Shown here in pieces: positions 1 to 8,522 of a DNA stretch of 64,000 nucleotides. The position numbers and the translations under genes are program-made. Source of the stretch: Paenibacillus sp. FSL M7-0420 (lineage in GTDB: Bacteria; Bacillota; Bacilli; Paenibacillales; Paenibacillaceae); NCBI RefSeq assembly GCF_038002345.1, contig NZ_JBBOCJ010000001.1, positions 2,852,001 through 2,916,000 on the forward strand, read 5' to 3'. Each line of letters begins with the position of its first letter. The first letter of the stretch is position 1. Under the pieces are notes generated by a model. That model was not told where the DNA came from. It did no database searches and was given only the letters and a program-made list of their open reading frames with translations.

Positions 1-747
1 GACTATTCCAAAACCCGCAACGCAGCAGATGCTACGATTTTGATCGGCGGCGGCGGGCTGACTGGCGTAGAGCTTGTAGGCGAAATTTCCGATATTCTGC
101 CTAAGCTGACGAAGCAATATGGAGTGAATCCTGCTGAAATCAAGCTTCTGCTCGTTGAAGCGGGTCCGAAGATTCTCCCCGTCCTGCCGGATCATCTGAT
201 TGAGCGCGCTACAGCCAGCCTGGAGAAGCGCGGGGTGCAGTTCCTGACGGGTCTTCCGGTTACGAAGGTATCCGACAATATGATTGATTTGAAGGATGGG
301 CAGCAGATTGTGGCGAACACCTTCGTCTGGACCGGCGGGGTACAGGGCAATCCGCTGGTTGGCGAATCCGGTCTTGAAGTCAACCGTGGCCGGGCCACGG
401 TGAATGAGTTCCTGCAGTCCACTTCACATCCTAATGTATTTGTAGCCGGAGACAGCGCTGTTGTCTTTGCACCGGATGGCCGTCCTTATCCGCCAACGGC
501 ACAGATCGCCTGGCAGATGGGTGAGCTGATTGGCTACAATCTGTTCGCATATCTTAATGATAAACCGCAGGAGTCCTTCAGCCCGGTCAATTCCGGCACA
601 CTCGCCAGCCTCGGACGCAAAGACGGGGTAGCCATTGTCGGCGGTAACTCCACTCCGCTGAAGGGTCTGCCGGCCACGCTGATGAAGGAAGCCAGCAACA
701 TCCGTTACCTGACTCATATCCATGGCTTGTTCAGTCTGGCCTATTAA
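1..747 (+). CDS. Type II NADH dehydrogenase (NDH-2), 3' part
   Basis: The frame is open from base 1, so the gene begins upstream of the window; about 248 C-terminal residues are present. A glycine-rich Rossmann motif (IGGGGLTGVELVGE) lies about 14 residues in and would bind NADH. Further on, VFVAGDSA is the typical second FAD-binding motif of this flavoprotein family. The chain ends in GLFSLAY, as is usual for membrane-associated NDH-2, which oxidises NADH and reduces menaquinone without pumping protons. A terminator follows. Other FAD/NAD pyridine nucleotide-disulfide oxidoreductases are possible but fit the C-terminus less well. Confidence 0.88.
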   Translation, partial: DYSKTRNAADATILIGGGGLTGVELVGEISDILPKLTKQYGVNPAEIKLLLVEAGPKILPVLPDHLIERATASLEKRGVQFLTGLPVTKVSDNMIDLKDGQQIVANTFVWTGGVQGNPLVGESGLEVNRGRATVNEFLQSTSHPNVFVAGDSAVVFAPDGRPYPPTAQIAWQMGELIGYNLFAYLNDKPQESFSPVNSGTLASLGRKDGVAIVGGNSTPLKGLPATLMKEASNIRYLTHIHGLFSLAY

Positions 748-761
748 TCATTTATCCTAAG

Positions 762-803
762 ATCCCCCTGGGGCTGCCATGTGGCAACCTAAGGGGGATT
801 TCT
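762..803 (+). terminator. Intrinsic terminator after NDH-2
   Basis: ATCCCCCT (762-769) pairs with AGGGGGAT (792-799), followed by a short T-rich stretch. It lies 15 bases after the NDH-2 stop codon. Confidence 0.7.
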
Positions 804-828
804 ATTAAATAGAAGGAATAATTTTCAA

Positions 829-865
829 TGAAAACGTGTCCGCAGGAAAGCTGATTTGCTATAAT
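829..865 (+). promoter_or_regulatory. Promoter region of SGNH hydrolase with cre-like site
   Basis: A perfect -10 hexamer TATAAT lies at 860-865. TGAAAACGTGTCCG at 829-842 matches the catabolite-responsive-element consensus with about two mismatches and overlaps where the -35 would sit. No good -35 is visible. CcpA control is an inference only. Confidence 0.35.
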
Positions 866-911
866 GATCATGTTTACATACTACAGATGTTTTCATAGGA
901 GGATTTCAGGC

Positions 912-1541
912 ATGCCATTTGAAAAGAACGATATCATCCTGTTTCAGGGGGATAGTATCACGGATTGTGGACGCAATTACGCCGATGCTTCATCGCTTGG
1001 TGTAGGTTACGCGCTGATGGCGGGCGCCCGTCTTGGCCTTCAGTATGCGGAGAAGAATCTTACGTTCCTGAACCGCGGAATCAGCGGCAACCGGGCGGTC
1101 GATCTGCAGGAGCGCTGGGAAAGGGATTGTCTTGCGCTGAAGCCAACCTGGGTGTCTATCTATATAGGCATAAATGATACCTGGCGGTGGTATGATTCCG
1201 GGCAGGAGACTACTGCGGCTGAATTCGAGTCGTCCTACCGTGATCTGATTGAACGGACCAGGGAGCATCTGGATGCCAAGCTGGTGCTGGTGGAGCCGTT
1301 CGTATTGCCGGTGCCGGAAGACCGCAAGGGCTGGCGTCAGGATCTGGACCCCAAAATCCACGTGGTCCGTGAGCTGGCCCGTGAATACGGCGCTGTGCTG
1401 GTGCCGCTGGACGGCCTGTTCGCAGCAGCATCCGTTAAGGCTGAACCTGCCTTCTGGGCGGGGGATGGCGTGCACCCTTCGCCTGCCGGACATGCCTTAA
1501 TCGCCGAGGCCTGGATGAAGGCTGTAGGTGCAATAAGCTAA
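912..1541 (+). CDS. SGNH/GDSL hydrolase family protein
   Basis: A 209-residue protein, probably a cytoplasmic esterase or carbohydrate deacetylase. All SGNH blocks are visible: FQGDSITD near the N-terminus carries the nucleophile Ser, RGISGN gives the block II Gly, GIND the block III Asn, and GDGVHPSPAGH the catalytic Asp and His near the C-terminus. There is no signal peptide. ATG 912 is chosen because AGGAGG at 897-902 sits 9 bases upstream; an earlier ATG at 864 has no such site. The substrate is unknown. Such proteins often remove acetyl groups from plant polysaccharide fragments, which would suit the sugar genes further downstream, but nothing here proves it. Confidence 0.85.
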   Translation: MPFEKNDIILFQGDSITDCGRNYADASSLGVGYALMAGARLGLQYAEKNLTFLNRGISGNRAVDLQERWERDCLALKPTWVSIYIGINDTWRWYDSGQETTAAEFESSYRDLIERTREHLDAKLVLVEPFVLPVPEDRKGWRQDLDPKIHVVRELAREYGAVLVPLDGLFAAASVKAEPAFWAGDGVHPSPAGHALIAEAWMKAVGAIS

Positions 1542-1637
1542 GAGGTACGTTCATTTCACTCTGCGTAACAAGGCTGTTATACTTGTAGGATACATACTCA
1601 AGGTGAAGCTTTGATAACGAGAGGAATGTGAGCAGGG

Positions 1638-2384
1638 ATGACGAGCGAGACGCTCCAGGATATGCAAGGACTGAAAGCAGCGGGTGCAGTGGTAGGCCAC
1701 ACCATCGCCGAGATGAAGAAAAGTGTAGTTCCCGGAATGACGACTGCGGAGCTGGATGAAGTGGGGGCGAAGATTCTGAGCCGTTTTGGCGCCAAATCTG
1801 CTCCAAAGGTAACCTACAACTTCCCCGGAACGACCTGTATCAGTGTCAATGAAGAGGTAGCCCATGGAATTCCGGGACAACGTGTAATTCAGGCCGGAGA
1901 TCTGATCAATATCGATGTCTCCGCCGAGCTGAACGGTTATTTTGGCGATGCCGGGGTATCCTTTCAACTGCCGCCTTATAATGAGAAGCTGGTCCACCTC
2001 TGCCGGAGTACGGAAGAGACCATGATGAGTGTGATTAATCATCTCCGGGCGGGCATGAAGGTGAACGAGATCGGCCGGGTTATGGAGTCGGAAGCACGGA
2101 AGCGCGGCTATAAAGTCGTGCGTAACCTGTGCAGCCACGGCATCGGCAAAGCGTTGCATGAGAAGCCGTTTGAGATCCTGCCCTTCTATAATCCGCGTGT
2201 AACGACGGTGCTGAAAGAAGGACAGGTCATTACCATCGAGCCGTTTCTGTCCACAGGCGCTGATTTTGTAGAGCAGCAGCCGGATGGCTGGACACTCAGC
2301 GTGGCTGACAACAGCCGCGTGGCCCAGTTTGAGCATACGATTGTGGTCACCAAGGGCAAGCCGATTATTTTGACTAGTGCGTGA
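1638..2384 (+). CDS. map: Type I methionine aminopeptidase
   Basis: This 248-residue enzyme removes the N-terminal Met from nascent proteins and needs two metal ions. The pita-bread fold ligands are visible: HGIPG with the substrate His, two metal-binding Asp residues in INIDVSAELNGYFGDAG, His in HGIGKALHE, Glu in TIEPF and Glu in FEHTIVV. The length matches the short type I enzymes without the N-terminal zinc extension. The gene stands alone here, away from the ribosomal operon, so it may be a second copy next to a housekeeping map elsewhere; that is inferred. Confidence 0.93.
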   Translation: MTSETLQDMQGLKAAGAVVGHTIAEMKKSVVPGMTTAELDEVGAKILSRFGAKSAPKVTYNFPGTTCISVNEEVAHGIPGQRVIQAGDLINIDVSAELNGYFGDAGVSFQLPPYNEKLVHLCRSTEETMMSVINHLRAGMKVNEIGRVMESEARKRGYKVVRNLCSHGIGKALHEKPFEILPFYNPRVTTVLKEGQVITIEPFLSTGADFVEQQPDGWTLSVADNSRVAQFEHTIVVTKGKPIILTSA

Positions 2385-2586
2385 AGTTAGATAAGACGCA
2401 GCGGCCGGAAGTCCAAATGTTCACCGCAGCGACGACCCAGCTTAGAGTTTGAACCTTAAGTGCATCTTATATATAGGAATATTTAACAGTTGTAATGTAT
2501 GCATTACGCAAGAAACCCTCATACTAAAGATGATGTTATGATATGGAATGCAAGAATCTGTTTCCAGAATCGGAGGGTTAATTAAA

Positions 2587-2907
2587 GTGGACAATGTACC
2601 GCAAGTCAGTCATGCTTTTATGACATTTATGAAGGAAGCGCCGGAGCAGCAAAAGGCCCTTGGCGAAATCGTGAAGAAGCTGGATGCCGCAAGCAGCCTG
2701 GATGCCAAAACCGAGGAGATTGCCTATATCTCCGTACTCGCTGCGGTTCGGCTGGAGAGCGGGCTGCCCTTTCATGTCAAGCATGCCAAAGCGCTCGGCG
2801 CAACCCGTGATGAGATCATCAGCGCAGTGCTGCTGCCCCTTCCGGCAGTGGGCAATGTGGTGATTCAGGCCTTGCCGGTGGCATTGCAGGCGTATGACAG
2901 TGAGTAG
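2587..2907 (+). CDS. Carboxymuconolactone decarboxylase-like protein
   Basis: A protein of about 106 residues, all-helical by appearance. It matches the CMD/AhpD-like family through the block FHVKHAKALGATRDEI. The CxxC pair of AhpD peroxidase-type members is absent: the equivalent positions are Gly and Phe, so a thiol redox role is unlikely. GTG 2587 is preferred because CGGAGGG at 2571-2577 sits about 9 bases upstream; ATG 2548 would add 13 residues. It lies just before an Rrf2 regulator that has its own promoter. Physiological role unknown. Confidence 0.75.
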   Translation: MDNVPQVSHAFMTFMKEAPEQQKALGEIVKKLDAASSLDAKTEEIAYISVLAAVRLESGLPFHVKHAKALGATRDEIISAVLLPLPAVGNVVIQALPVALQAYDSE

Positions 2908-2937
2908 TGTTCTGTTGACTGCAAACTCCCAACGGGA

Positions 2938-2973
2938 TTGACAATTGCTCTAAATGTAACTATTATAGTTGCA
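2938..2973 (+). promoter_or_regulatory. Sigma-A promoter overlapped by an inverted-repeat operator
   Basis: TTGACA (2938-2943), a 17-base spacer and TATTAT (2961-2966) form a near-consensus promoter for the Rrf2 gene. The -10 is embedded in the dyad TGTAACTA-TTA-TAGTTGCA (2955-2973), whose arms differ at one position. A dimeric repressor bound here would block RNA polymerase, so autoregulation by the Rrf2 protein is the natural reading. Confidence 0.75.
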
Positions 2974-3014
2974 TCTGGCGGAAGCATTCCGGCTAGTGTG
3001 AAGGAGTGATTGTT

Positions 3015-3437
3015 ATGAACATTAGCACGCGGTTTGCGGTTGCTATTCATATTCTAACCTTAATTGACAGCAACAAAGACGGCAAAAGCACCTCCGAGTG
3101 GATTGCCGGCAGCGTGAATACGAACCCCGTAGTGATTCGCCGCCTTACGGGTATGCTGAATAAGGCAGGACTTGTGGAGGTTCGTCCCGGTGTGGCCGGA
3201 GCGAAGCTTGCCCGCAGTGCAGCTGATATTACGCTGCTGCAGATTTATAAGGCGGTGAATGCCGTGGAAGAGGACTCCCTGTTCTCTGTCCATGAGCATC
3301 CGAACCCGGAGTGTCCCGTAGGCAAGAACATTGCAGGGGCTATTGTTCCAGTGTTCTCTCTTGCTCAGAAGGCGATGGAGAATGTGCTGCAGGAGGTCAC
3401 CCTGGATCAGATCGTACATCAGATTCCAGTGGCTTGA
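3015..3437 (+). CDS. Rrf2 family transcriptional regulator
   Basis: A 140-residue winged-helix regulator of the YwnA/Rrf2 type. The N-terminal stretch starting STRFAVAIHILTL and continuing through NPVVIRRLTGMLNKAGLVEVRPG is the family's helix-turn-helix and wing. The region with the single Cys in PNPECPVGKNI corresponds to the position of Fe-S cysteines in IscR/NsrR, but only one Cys is present, so no cluster is expected. A single-Cys redox or electrophile sensor is possible. ATG 3015 has AAGGAG 8 bases upstream. It probably represses its own promoter through the dyad at 2955-2973. Confidence 0.88.
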   Translation: MNISTRFAVAIHILTLIDSNKDGKSTSEWIAGSVNTNPVVIRRLTGMLNKAGLVEVRPGVAGAKLARSAADITLLQIYKAVNAVEEDSLFSVHEHPNPECPVGKNIAGAIVPVFSLAQKAMENVLQEVTLDQIVHQIPVA

Positions 3438-3521
3438 GACAGGAATCTGATGTACGTAAATTTAAGGAAACCTTCAGCCCCGTTTTATGTTTTTTTAAGG
3501 TTCGGGGAGTATAGTGAAGTT

Positions 3522-3586
3522 CTCCACCCCCCAGTGGAACCATTTGTGGAAGACCCCGCCGTGCCTCGGCAGGGTCTTTCTTTTTC
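3522..3586 (+). ncRNA. Candidate small RNA A (C-rich, with terminator)
   Basis: A TATAGT -10-like element (3510-3515) is followed by about 65 bases ending in a GC-rich hairpin (3551-3577) and a T-run. The 5' part holds a run of six C within CCACCCCCC, the kind of unpaired C-rich patch with which Gram-positive sRNAs pair to Shine-Dalgarno sequences. There is no ORF. The upstream block AAACC-N37-TATAGT, including TTAAG-TTCG, is repeated in the next unit. Transcription is inferred. Confidence 0.4.
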
Positions 3587-3665
3587 CTGAGTGTATTCTG
3601 GCATTTTCATTAAACCTTTTTGTGTTTTTCATCTGGCCTTAAGCTTCGCTCAGTATAGTAGACAC

Positions 3666-3722
3666 ATGACCCCCTTACAATAGACTTTGGCCCTGCCGGT
3701 TACCCGGCGGGGCCGCTTTTTT
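3666..3722 (+). ncRNA. Candidate small RNA B (paralogue of A)
   Basis: Same layout as the preceding unit: AAACC at 3612, TTAAG-TTCG block, TATAGT at 3654-3659 (the same 42-base spacing), a C-rich patch ACCCCC, then a strong hairpin (3689-3714) and T-run. Apart from the promoter-like block, the transcribed parts are diverged. Confidence 0.4.
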
Positions 3723-3770
3723 GAAGAGTAGGTGCTTGGGAATAACTTTACACATACATATAAGGAGATC

Positions 3771-3986
3771 TTGCCCAAGAAGAACAATTATACCATCCTG
3801 GGAGCTGCTCTGATTCTGGGTCTGTGCCTGATTGCCAGCAGCTTCGTGATCGGCGATCGGATTAGAGCGGGCTACGAGATGCAACTGCCGACACCTGCCG
3901 GAGCGGAGACGGAAAGCCAAGCTGAGGACCATCCATTGATGACACTTGCAGAGGATCGCAATAGCGTGGAGGGGACGGCAGGATGA
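3771..3986 (+). CDS. Small single-span membrane protein, unknown function
   Basis: About 71 residues with one hydrophobic segment (YTILGAALILGLCLIASSFVI) near the N-terminus after a short positive stretch (KKNN). A polar acidic tail follows, likely outside the membrane. TTG 3771 follows AAGGAG with a rather short gap of 3 bases; GTG 3732 in the same frame would add 13 residues but lacks a clear binding site. The stop overlaps the next ATG by 4 bases, so the two are translationally coupled. I do not recognise the family. Confidence 0.6.
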   Translation: MPKKNNYTILGAALILGLCLIASSFVIGDRIRAGYEMQLPTPAGAETESQAEDHPLMTLAEDRNSVEGTAG

Positions 3987-4648
3987 AATTTTTCACTATA
4001 CCCTGGTATGAAGAAATGCAGGTTCGGGGGTTCATGGTCTTCCCGGAGACGGAGCAGGACTGGCTGGAGGATGTGGCCTGGCATGTGGCGGAAGGGATCA
4101 GCTATGAGGAGCGGGCCAAGGATTTTCTGGATTATATGAAAAAAGATCTGCTGAAATATCTTCCCGGGTACTTCCACGCTTCGATACATGACGGAACCAT
4201 AAATTCCACCTATCCTGCGCCTGAGTTCAAGGAACGGGCGTTACAGTGGAGTAGGGAGTATGACGAACGGCTGCAAGCTAATTTCAGAGAATACCGCAAA
4301 GGGTATGAAGCTATTAAGGATAACCTCCCGGCCAATGCCGTACAATTAGTAGAGAATAATCTGCATGATGCCAGAGTAATCTCTTATGCCATGCCTGCAG
4401 CAGGTGTGCTGGAGATGATTCTGGACTGCGGCGGGGCGATGCATTATCAGTGTGAGATTAAGCTAACCTTCAGCGGTGTGAGCGGACTGCGCTTGCCGGA
4501 GCTGCTGGAGAAGAAGGACTGGCTGTATGACGAGATTTATGCCGTGGAGCAGGGGTTCGAGCTTCGGGTTCTGATGGATTCCCCGCCAAGTGAACTAAGA
4601 ATTACTGCACAGGATGTATCAATAGAGATCCTTGGTGAATCTCAATAA
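3983..4648 (+). CDS. DUF4085-like protein
   Basis: A soluble 221-residue protein without signal peptide or membrane spans. The start MKFFTIPWYEEMQVRGFM and the later block HDARVISYA resemble the DUF4085 family of Firmicutes, whose function is unknown. It is coupled by an ATGA overlap to the small membrane protein upstream, suggesting the two act together. The family call is from recalled sequence pattern only. Confidence 0.6.
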   Translation: MKFFTIPWYEEMQVRGFMVFPETEQDWLEDVAWHVAEGISYEERAKDFLDYMKKDLLKYLPGYFHASIHDGTINSTYPAPEFKERALQWSREYDERLQANFREYRKGYEAIKDNLPANAVQLVENNLHDARVISYAMPAAGVLEMILDCGGAMHYQCEIKLTFSGVSGLRLPELLEKKDWLYDEIYAVEQGFELRVLMDSPPSELRITAQDVSIEILGESQ

Positions 4649-4721
4649 CGAAATGACTGCTTCGGAGTCTGGCCTGTCGGCTGGGCTTTTTTGTTGGACA
4701 TGATGTGTATTGTAAAAGTAA

Positions 4722-4756
4722 TTGACAAACATATAGAGCGCAACTATACTTAAGTA
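4722..4756 (+). promoter_or_regulatory. Sigma-A promoter of the VOC dioxygenase gene
   Basis: TTGACA (4722-4727), a 17-base spacer and TATACT (4745-4750). The palindrome TACTTAAGTA (4747-4756) overlaps the -10 end and could be an operator for a quinone- or electrophile-responsive repressor, as often seen for catE-like genes; the regulator is not identified. Confidence 0.65.
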
Positions 4757-4867
4757 AGTTAATGTGTAACGGAAATTGAAATTGCCTTTGCATGGACATG
4801 ACAGGAACAGTCAACACTAACCGTTATTATGTGGATTTGGTATATATTTATTTCAGGAGGGATTCCT

Positions 4868-5734
4868 ATGACAGCAACAGCTATATTACCGCAGGCACTG
4901 GAAATTGGACTTGTACAGATTCGGGTAAGTCATTTGGAGCGCTCGCTCAGCTTTTATCAGAATGTGATCGGACTGAAGATCCTGCGGCGGCAAGGGCGCA
5001 CGGCAGAACTGACGGCGGATGGCCAGCAGGTGCTGCTGGTTCTGCGGGAGATTGAGCAGGCTCAGGTGCTGCGCCGGAACTCGGTGGCCGGACTGTACCA
5101 TTTTGCGATTCTGCTGCCGGACCGGCCTTCTCTGGGACTCGTGCTGCGCAATCTGATTGACTCCGGGATATCGGTGGGCCAGGGGGATCATCTGGTCAGT
5201 GAAGCCCTGTATATTGAGGACCCTGATCATAACGGAATCGAGCTGTACCGCGACCGGCCCCGTGACACCTGGAAGTATGAAGCAACAGGCAATGTAGCCA
5301 TGACCACCGATCCGGTGGATGTGGACGGTCTGCTGGCTGCATCGGAAGGCCTGAGCTGGACCGGGCTGCCTGCCGGTACTGTAATGGGTCATGTTCACTT
5401 CCATGTGGGCGATCTGGCAGAGGCCAAGAAATTCTACGTGGATGCGCTTGGATTCGCGGTGACTGCCCATTACGGCGATGCGGCCATGTTCATTTCGGCT
5501 GGGGGTTATCATCATCATATGGGACTGAATACCTGGGCTGGCAAGGGGGCTCCGGCGGCTCCGGCGAATGCGGCGGGCATCGATTATTTTACACTGCTGC
5601 TCCCGGACATTCAGGATGTGCATGAAATCGCTGAACGTGTGAAGCGTGCCGGATACCATGTGGAAGAAGAGGGCGGTATCATCACTCTAAGGGACCCGTG
5701 GAATATAGGCATACAGCTGCTAGTGAAACGCTAA
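4868..5734 (+). CDS. VOC family ring-cleaving dioxygenase/glyoxalase, CatE-like
   Basis: A 288-residue protein with two vicinal-oxygen-chelate modules, roughly residues 13-135 and 170-287. Likely metal ligands include His in LYHFAILL and Glu in NGIELYRDRP of the first module, and His in GHVHFHVGDL of the second. The layout fits the CatE/YfiE group (catechol 2,3-dioxygenase-like, detoxification of catechols and quinones). ATG 4868 follows CAGGAGG. A consensus promoter lies upstream and the gene is monocistronic. The exact substrate cannot be read from sequence. Confidence 0.82.
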   Translation: MTATAILPQALEIGLVQIRVSHLERSLSFYQNVIGLKILRRQGRTAELTADGQQVLLVLREIEQAQVLRRNSVAGLYHFAILLPDRPSLGLVLRNLIDSGISVGQGDHLVSEALYIEDPDHNGIELYRDRPRDTWKYEATGNVAMTTDPVDVDGLLAASEGLSWTGLPAGTVMGHVHFHVGDLAEAKKFYVDALGFAVTAHYGDAAMFISAGGYHHHMGLNTWAGKGAPAAPANAAGIDYFTLLLPDIQDVHEIAERVKRAGYHVEEEGGIITLRDPWNIGIQLLVKR

Positions 5735-5905
5735 AATAACAGGGTGGACAGCATCGCGTTACTATTTACTGCTAGACCAGCGGCGGAAGCCGTGAATGAT
5801 AAGGCAACGGAAGGTACGGGCGGAGATTGTAATTTCCGCTGTGCCTTCCGTTTGTTGACGTTAGCCGGGTCACTGCCATATTATAATTGATTATCAGACG
5901 GGGAG

Positions 5906-7945
5906 ATGATGGACTTGGAGACTTTTCTGGCTGTGCTGTTGATGCTTGGATTAATCGCCGTATCGAATATATTGAACCGCTTCATTCCGTTTGTCCCGGT
6001 TCCCCTGATTCAGATCGGACTAGGAATCATTGCTGCACTCATTCCGACGGGAATACATATGCACTTCGAGCCTGAGCTGTTTTTTGTATTATTCATTGCT
6101 CCGCTGCTCTTCAATGACGGGCGGCGGACGCCGCGCGGTGAGCTGTGGAACCTTAGGGCACCGATTCTGCTGCTGGCACTGGGACTGGTATTTGTCACGG
6201 TATTTGTGGCGGGCTATGCGATTAACTGGATGATTCCCTCGATTCCGCTGGCAGCGTCCTTCGCACTCGCGGCTATTCTGTCTCCTACCGATGCGGTAGC
6301 AGTAAGCGCACTGGCTGGACGGGTTCATCTTCCCAAAAGCATCCACCGGATTCTCGAAGGAGAATCGCTGATGAACGATGCCTCCGGCCTGGTCGCCTTT
6401 AAATTTGCAATTGCAGCCATGGTTACCGGAGTGTTCTCTCTGCCTAAGGCCTCGCTTAGCTTTGTGCTGATTGCTGCAGGAGGACTGCTGCTTGGTGCAG
6501 TGCTGTCATTCCTGCTGATCCGGCTCAGCGTGTTCATCCGCAGATTCGGCATGGAGGATGTGACGATCCATGTTCTGCTGCAGATCCTTACCCCGTTCAT
6601 TATATATTTGATCAGCGAGGAGATCGGGGTCTCAGGCATCCTGGCCGTTGTGGCAGGAGGTGTCATGTACGCCATTGAGAAGGACCGGGCAGTCTCTCCG
6701 CAATATAAGCTTCAACTGGTATCTGCCAGTACCTGGTCAGTACTGCTGCTGGTGCTGAACGGGCTGGTCTTCCTGATTCTCGGCGTGTCCGTTCCGGATG
6801 TGGTCGAGGTGATTTACCGGGATCAGACGCTGAACAACTTCATGGTTGCCGGCTATGTTCTGGCGATCACGGCGCTGCTGATTGTGCTGCGGTTTCTGTG
6901 GGTCTATGGTTACTCCTTATGGGAGAGCAAGCGGCTGAAGGCAGAGAAGGCTCCGCTGAAGTCACAGATTATTACCTCGATCTCAGGGGTGAGGGGAGCG
7001 GTTACCCTTGCGGGTGCCTTCTCCATTCCGCTGGTTCTCGGGGACGGGGTGACACCCTTTCCGGAGCGGGATCTCATTATTGCGCTGGCGGCAGGTGTGA
7101 TTCTGATGTCGCTGGTTATCGCCAGCATCTTCCTTCCGCTGCTTGCGGACAGTGAAGAGACCGTAGTTCAGAGCACCGGAGCTGTGCACGGGAATACGGA
7201 GCTGGCGGCCAGAAATGTGGTCATTGATGCCGGGATGTCGATGCTGCGCAGCCTGGTCTCTGAGAGCCCGGAGCGCTCAACACAGCCTGTGCTGCTGGAA
7301 TTCACAGATAAGGTTGACCGGCTGTGTGCTGCAAGACCGGATCATGACCCGGCCCATGAGCAGTTCCTCCGTCTGGGTGTCGAGGCACGCAAGAGTGCGC
7401 TCGAGGCCGAACGCACGGAGCTGCGGCGGATCATGGAGAACGGGGCGCTGCCGGAGCCTGTTGCCCTGAAGATGGAGGAGCTGCTGGACCATACGGAGTC
7501 TCTGCTGTGCAAACGGCTGAATACGCAGATTAAATTCTCTTTAACGGAAATTCAGCGGCTGTTCTCTGGACTGTTCTCAGGTAAGCTCAGCGGGGCAGAG
7601 GGACAGCTCGCCCTGCAGAATGCCGAAAGTGCGCGGACGGCGAAGATTGCGATGTGCCAGGCGGCAGTATCCGCCGTTAGTGCAGGAATGAGTGATGAGA
7701 ACCGGCTCGCCTCACAGAAGGTCATCGACAAGTACGAACGGCTGGAATCCAGGCTGGAGCAGGGGGAAGGCTGGAGCAATGACGGCGTACTGGATGATGA
7801 CAAGCTGGAGCTGAAGCTGCAGGCGATTCAGGAGCAGCGGAATACCGTGCAGGAGATGTATCAGAACGGGGCAATTAATCTTAAGATTGCCGGCAGGCTG
7901 CGGCGGTTCGTTGACCAGCTCGAAACCTCAATCTGGGAGGATTAG
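5906..7945 (+). CDS. Na+/H+ antiporter, CPA1 family
   Basis: A 679-residue protein with about 12 hydrophobic segments over the first 420 residues and a long soluble C-terminal domain rich in charged helices. The membrane part carries the family signatures LSPTDAVAVSAL and EGESLMNDASGL, which hold the ion-binding Asp/Asn residues, and SGVRGAVTLAGAF. The cytoplasmic tail is probably regulatory. Start: GGGGAG at 5900-5905 is too close to ATG 5906 or 5909, so TTG 5915 could be the true start. Convergent with the exporter genes that follow. Confidence 0.88.
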   Translation: MMDLETFLAVLLMLGLIAVSNILNRFIPFVPVPLIQIGLGIIAALIPTGIHMHFEPELFFVLFIAPLLFNDGRRTPRGELWNLRAPILLLALGLVFVTVFVAGYAINWMIPSIPLAASFALAAILSPTDAVAVSALAGRVHLPKSIHRILEGESLMNDASGLVAFKFAIAAMVTGVFSLPKASLSFVLIAAGGLLLGAVLSFLLIRLSVFIRRFGMEDVTIHVLLQILTPFIIYLISEEIGVSGILAVVAGGVMYAIEKDRAVSPQYKLQLVSASTWSVLLLVLNGLVFLILGVSVPDVVEVIYRDQTLNNFMVAGYVLAITALLIVLRFLWVYGYSLWESKRLKAEKAPLKSQIITSISGVRGAVTLAGAFSIPLVLGDGVTPFPERDLIIALAAGVILMSLVIASIFLPLLADSEETVVQSTGAVHGNTELAARNVVIDAGMSMLRSLVSESPERSTQPVLLEFTDKVDRLCAARPDHDPAHEQFLRLGVEARKSALEAERTELRRIMENGALPEPVALKMEELLDHTESLLCKRLNTQIKFSLTEIQRLFSGLFSGKLSGAEGQLALQNAESARTAKIAMCQAAVSAVSAGMSDENRLASQKVIDKYERLESRLEQGEGWSNDGVLDDDKLELKLQAIQEQRNTVQEMYQNGAINLKIAGRLRRFVDQLETSIWED

Positions 7946-7994
7946 ACCGTTAGAACGCCGGTGTTGCAATATATTTTACCTGATACAATAGACA

Positions 7995-8040
7995 AAGCCC
8001 GCTTGCGCAGGGACCCGGAGTCCTTGCTGCAAGCGGGCTT
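7995..8040. terminator. Bidirectional hairpin between convergent genes
   Basis: AAGCCCGCTTGC (7995-8006) pairs perfectly with GCAAGCGGGCTT (8029-8040). It sits between the converging antiporter and exporter genes; T-tracts on either side are short. Confidence 0.6.
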
Positions 8041-8057
8041 GTCTGTGGAATGGAGCG

Positions 8058-8495
8058 TTACGGTTGTTTGGGCAATTTCTTGATACGCAAAACCATCTGG
8101 CCGAGCACCTCGCTTAGCACCAGACCGGCCGCAATGGCTCCGGACAGCAGGAGCGCCTGAACCCCATACTGGATGCCGAGGTTATTATCATTCTCCACGA
8201 ACCTCCGCATGGCATCATACGCAAGACCGCCCGGCACAAGCGGGATGATGCCGCCGACACTGAAGATAATGACGGGCATCTTGAAGGAACGCGCAAAAAA
8301 CTGGCTGATCAGTCCGACCACAACGGTAGCACCAAAGGTTGCGACGACAGTATCGGAACTGTAATCCAGCAGCAGGTACAGCATCCAGCCGATCATTCCG
8401 GCGAAGCCGCATTGCAGCAGCGCGCGCACCGGTGCATTGAATAGAATGCAGAAGGTTGAGGCAGCGATGAAACTGGTGATCAATTGCAAAATCAT
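8058..8495 (-). CDS. Threonine/serine exporter subunit, YjjB-like (ThrE C-terminal half)
   Basis: A 145-residue membrane protein with about four spans, matching the DUF3815/YjjB half of the ThrE exporter. IIFSVGGIIPLVPGGLAY is the family's conserved loop. It lies 27 bases downstream of the YjjP-type half, so both are made from one message and would assemble into a complete amino-acid exporter. A GAGGT ribosome site precedes the ATG. Confidence 0.85.
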   Translation of the reverse strand: MILQLITSFIAASTFCILFNAPVRALLQCGFAGMIGWMLYLLLDYSSDTVVATFGATVVVGLISQFFARSFKMPVIIFSVGGIIPLVPGGLAYDAMRRFVENDNNLGIQYGVQALLLSGAIAAGLVLSEVLGQMVLRIKKLPKQP

Positions 8496-8522
8496 GGCAG
8501 GAAGACCTCTTTCAAGTGGGTG

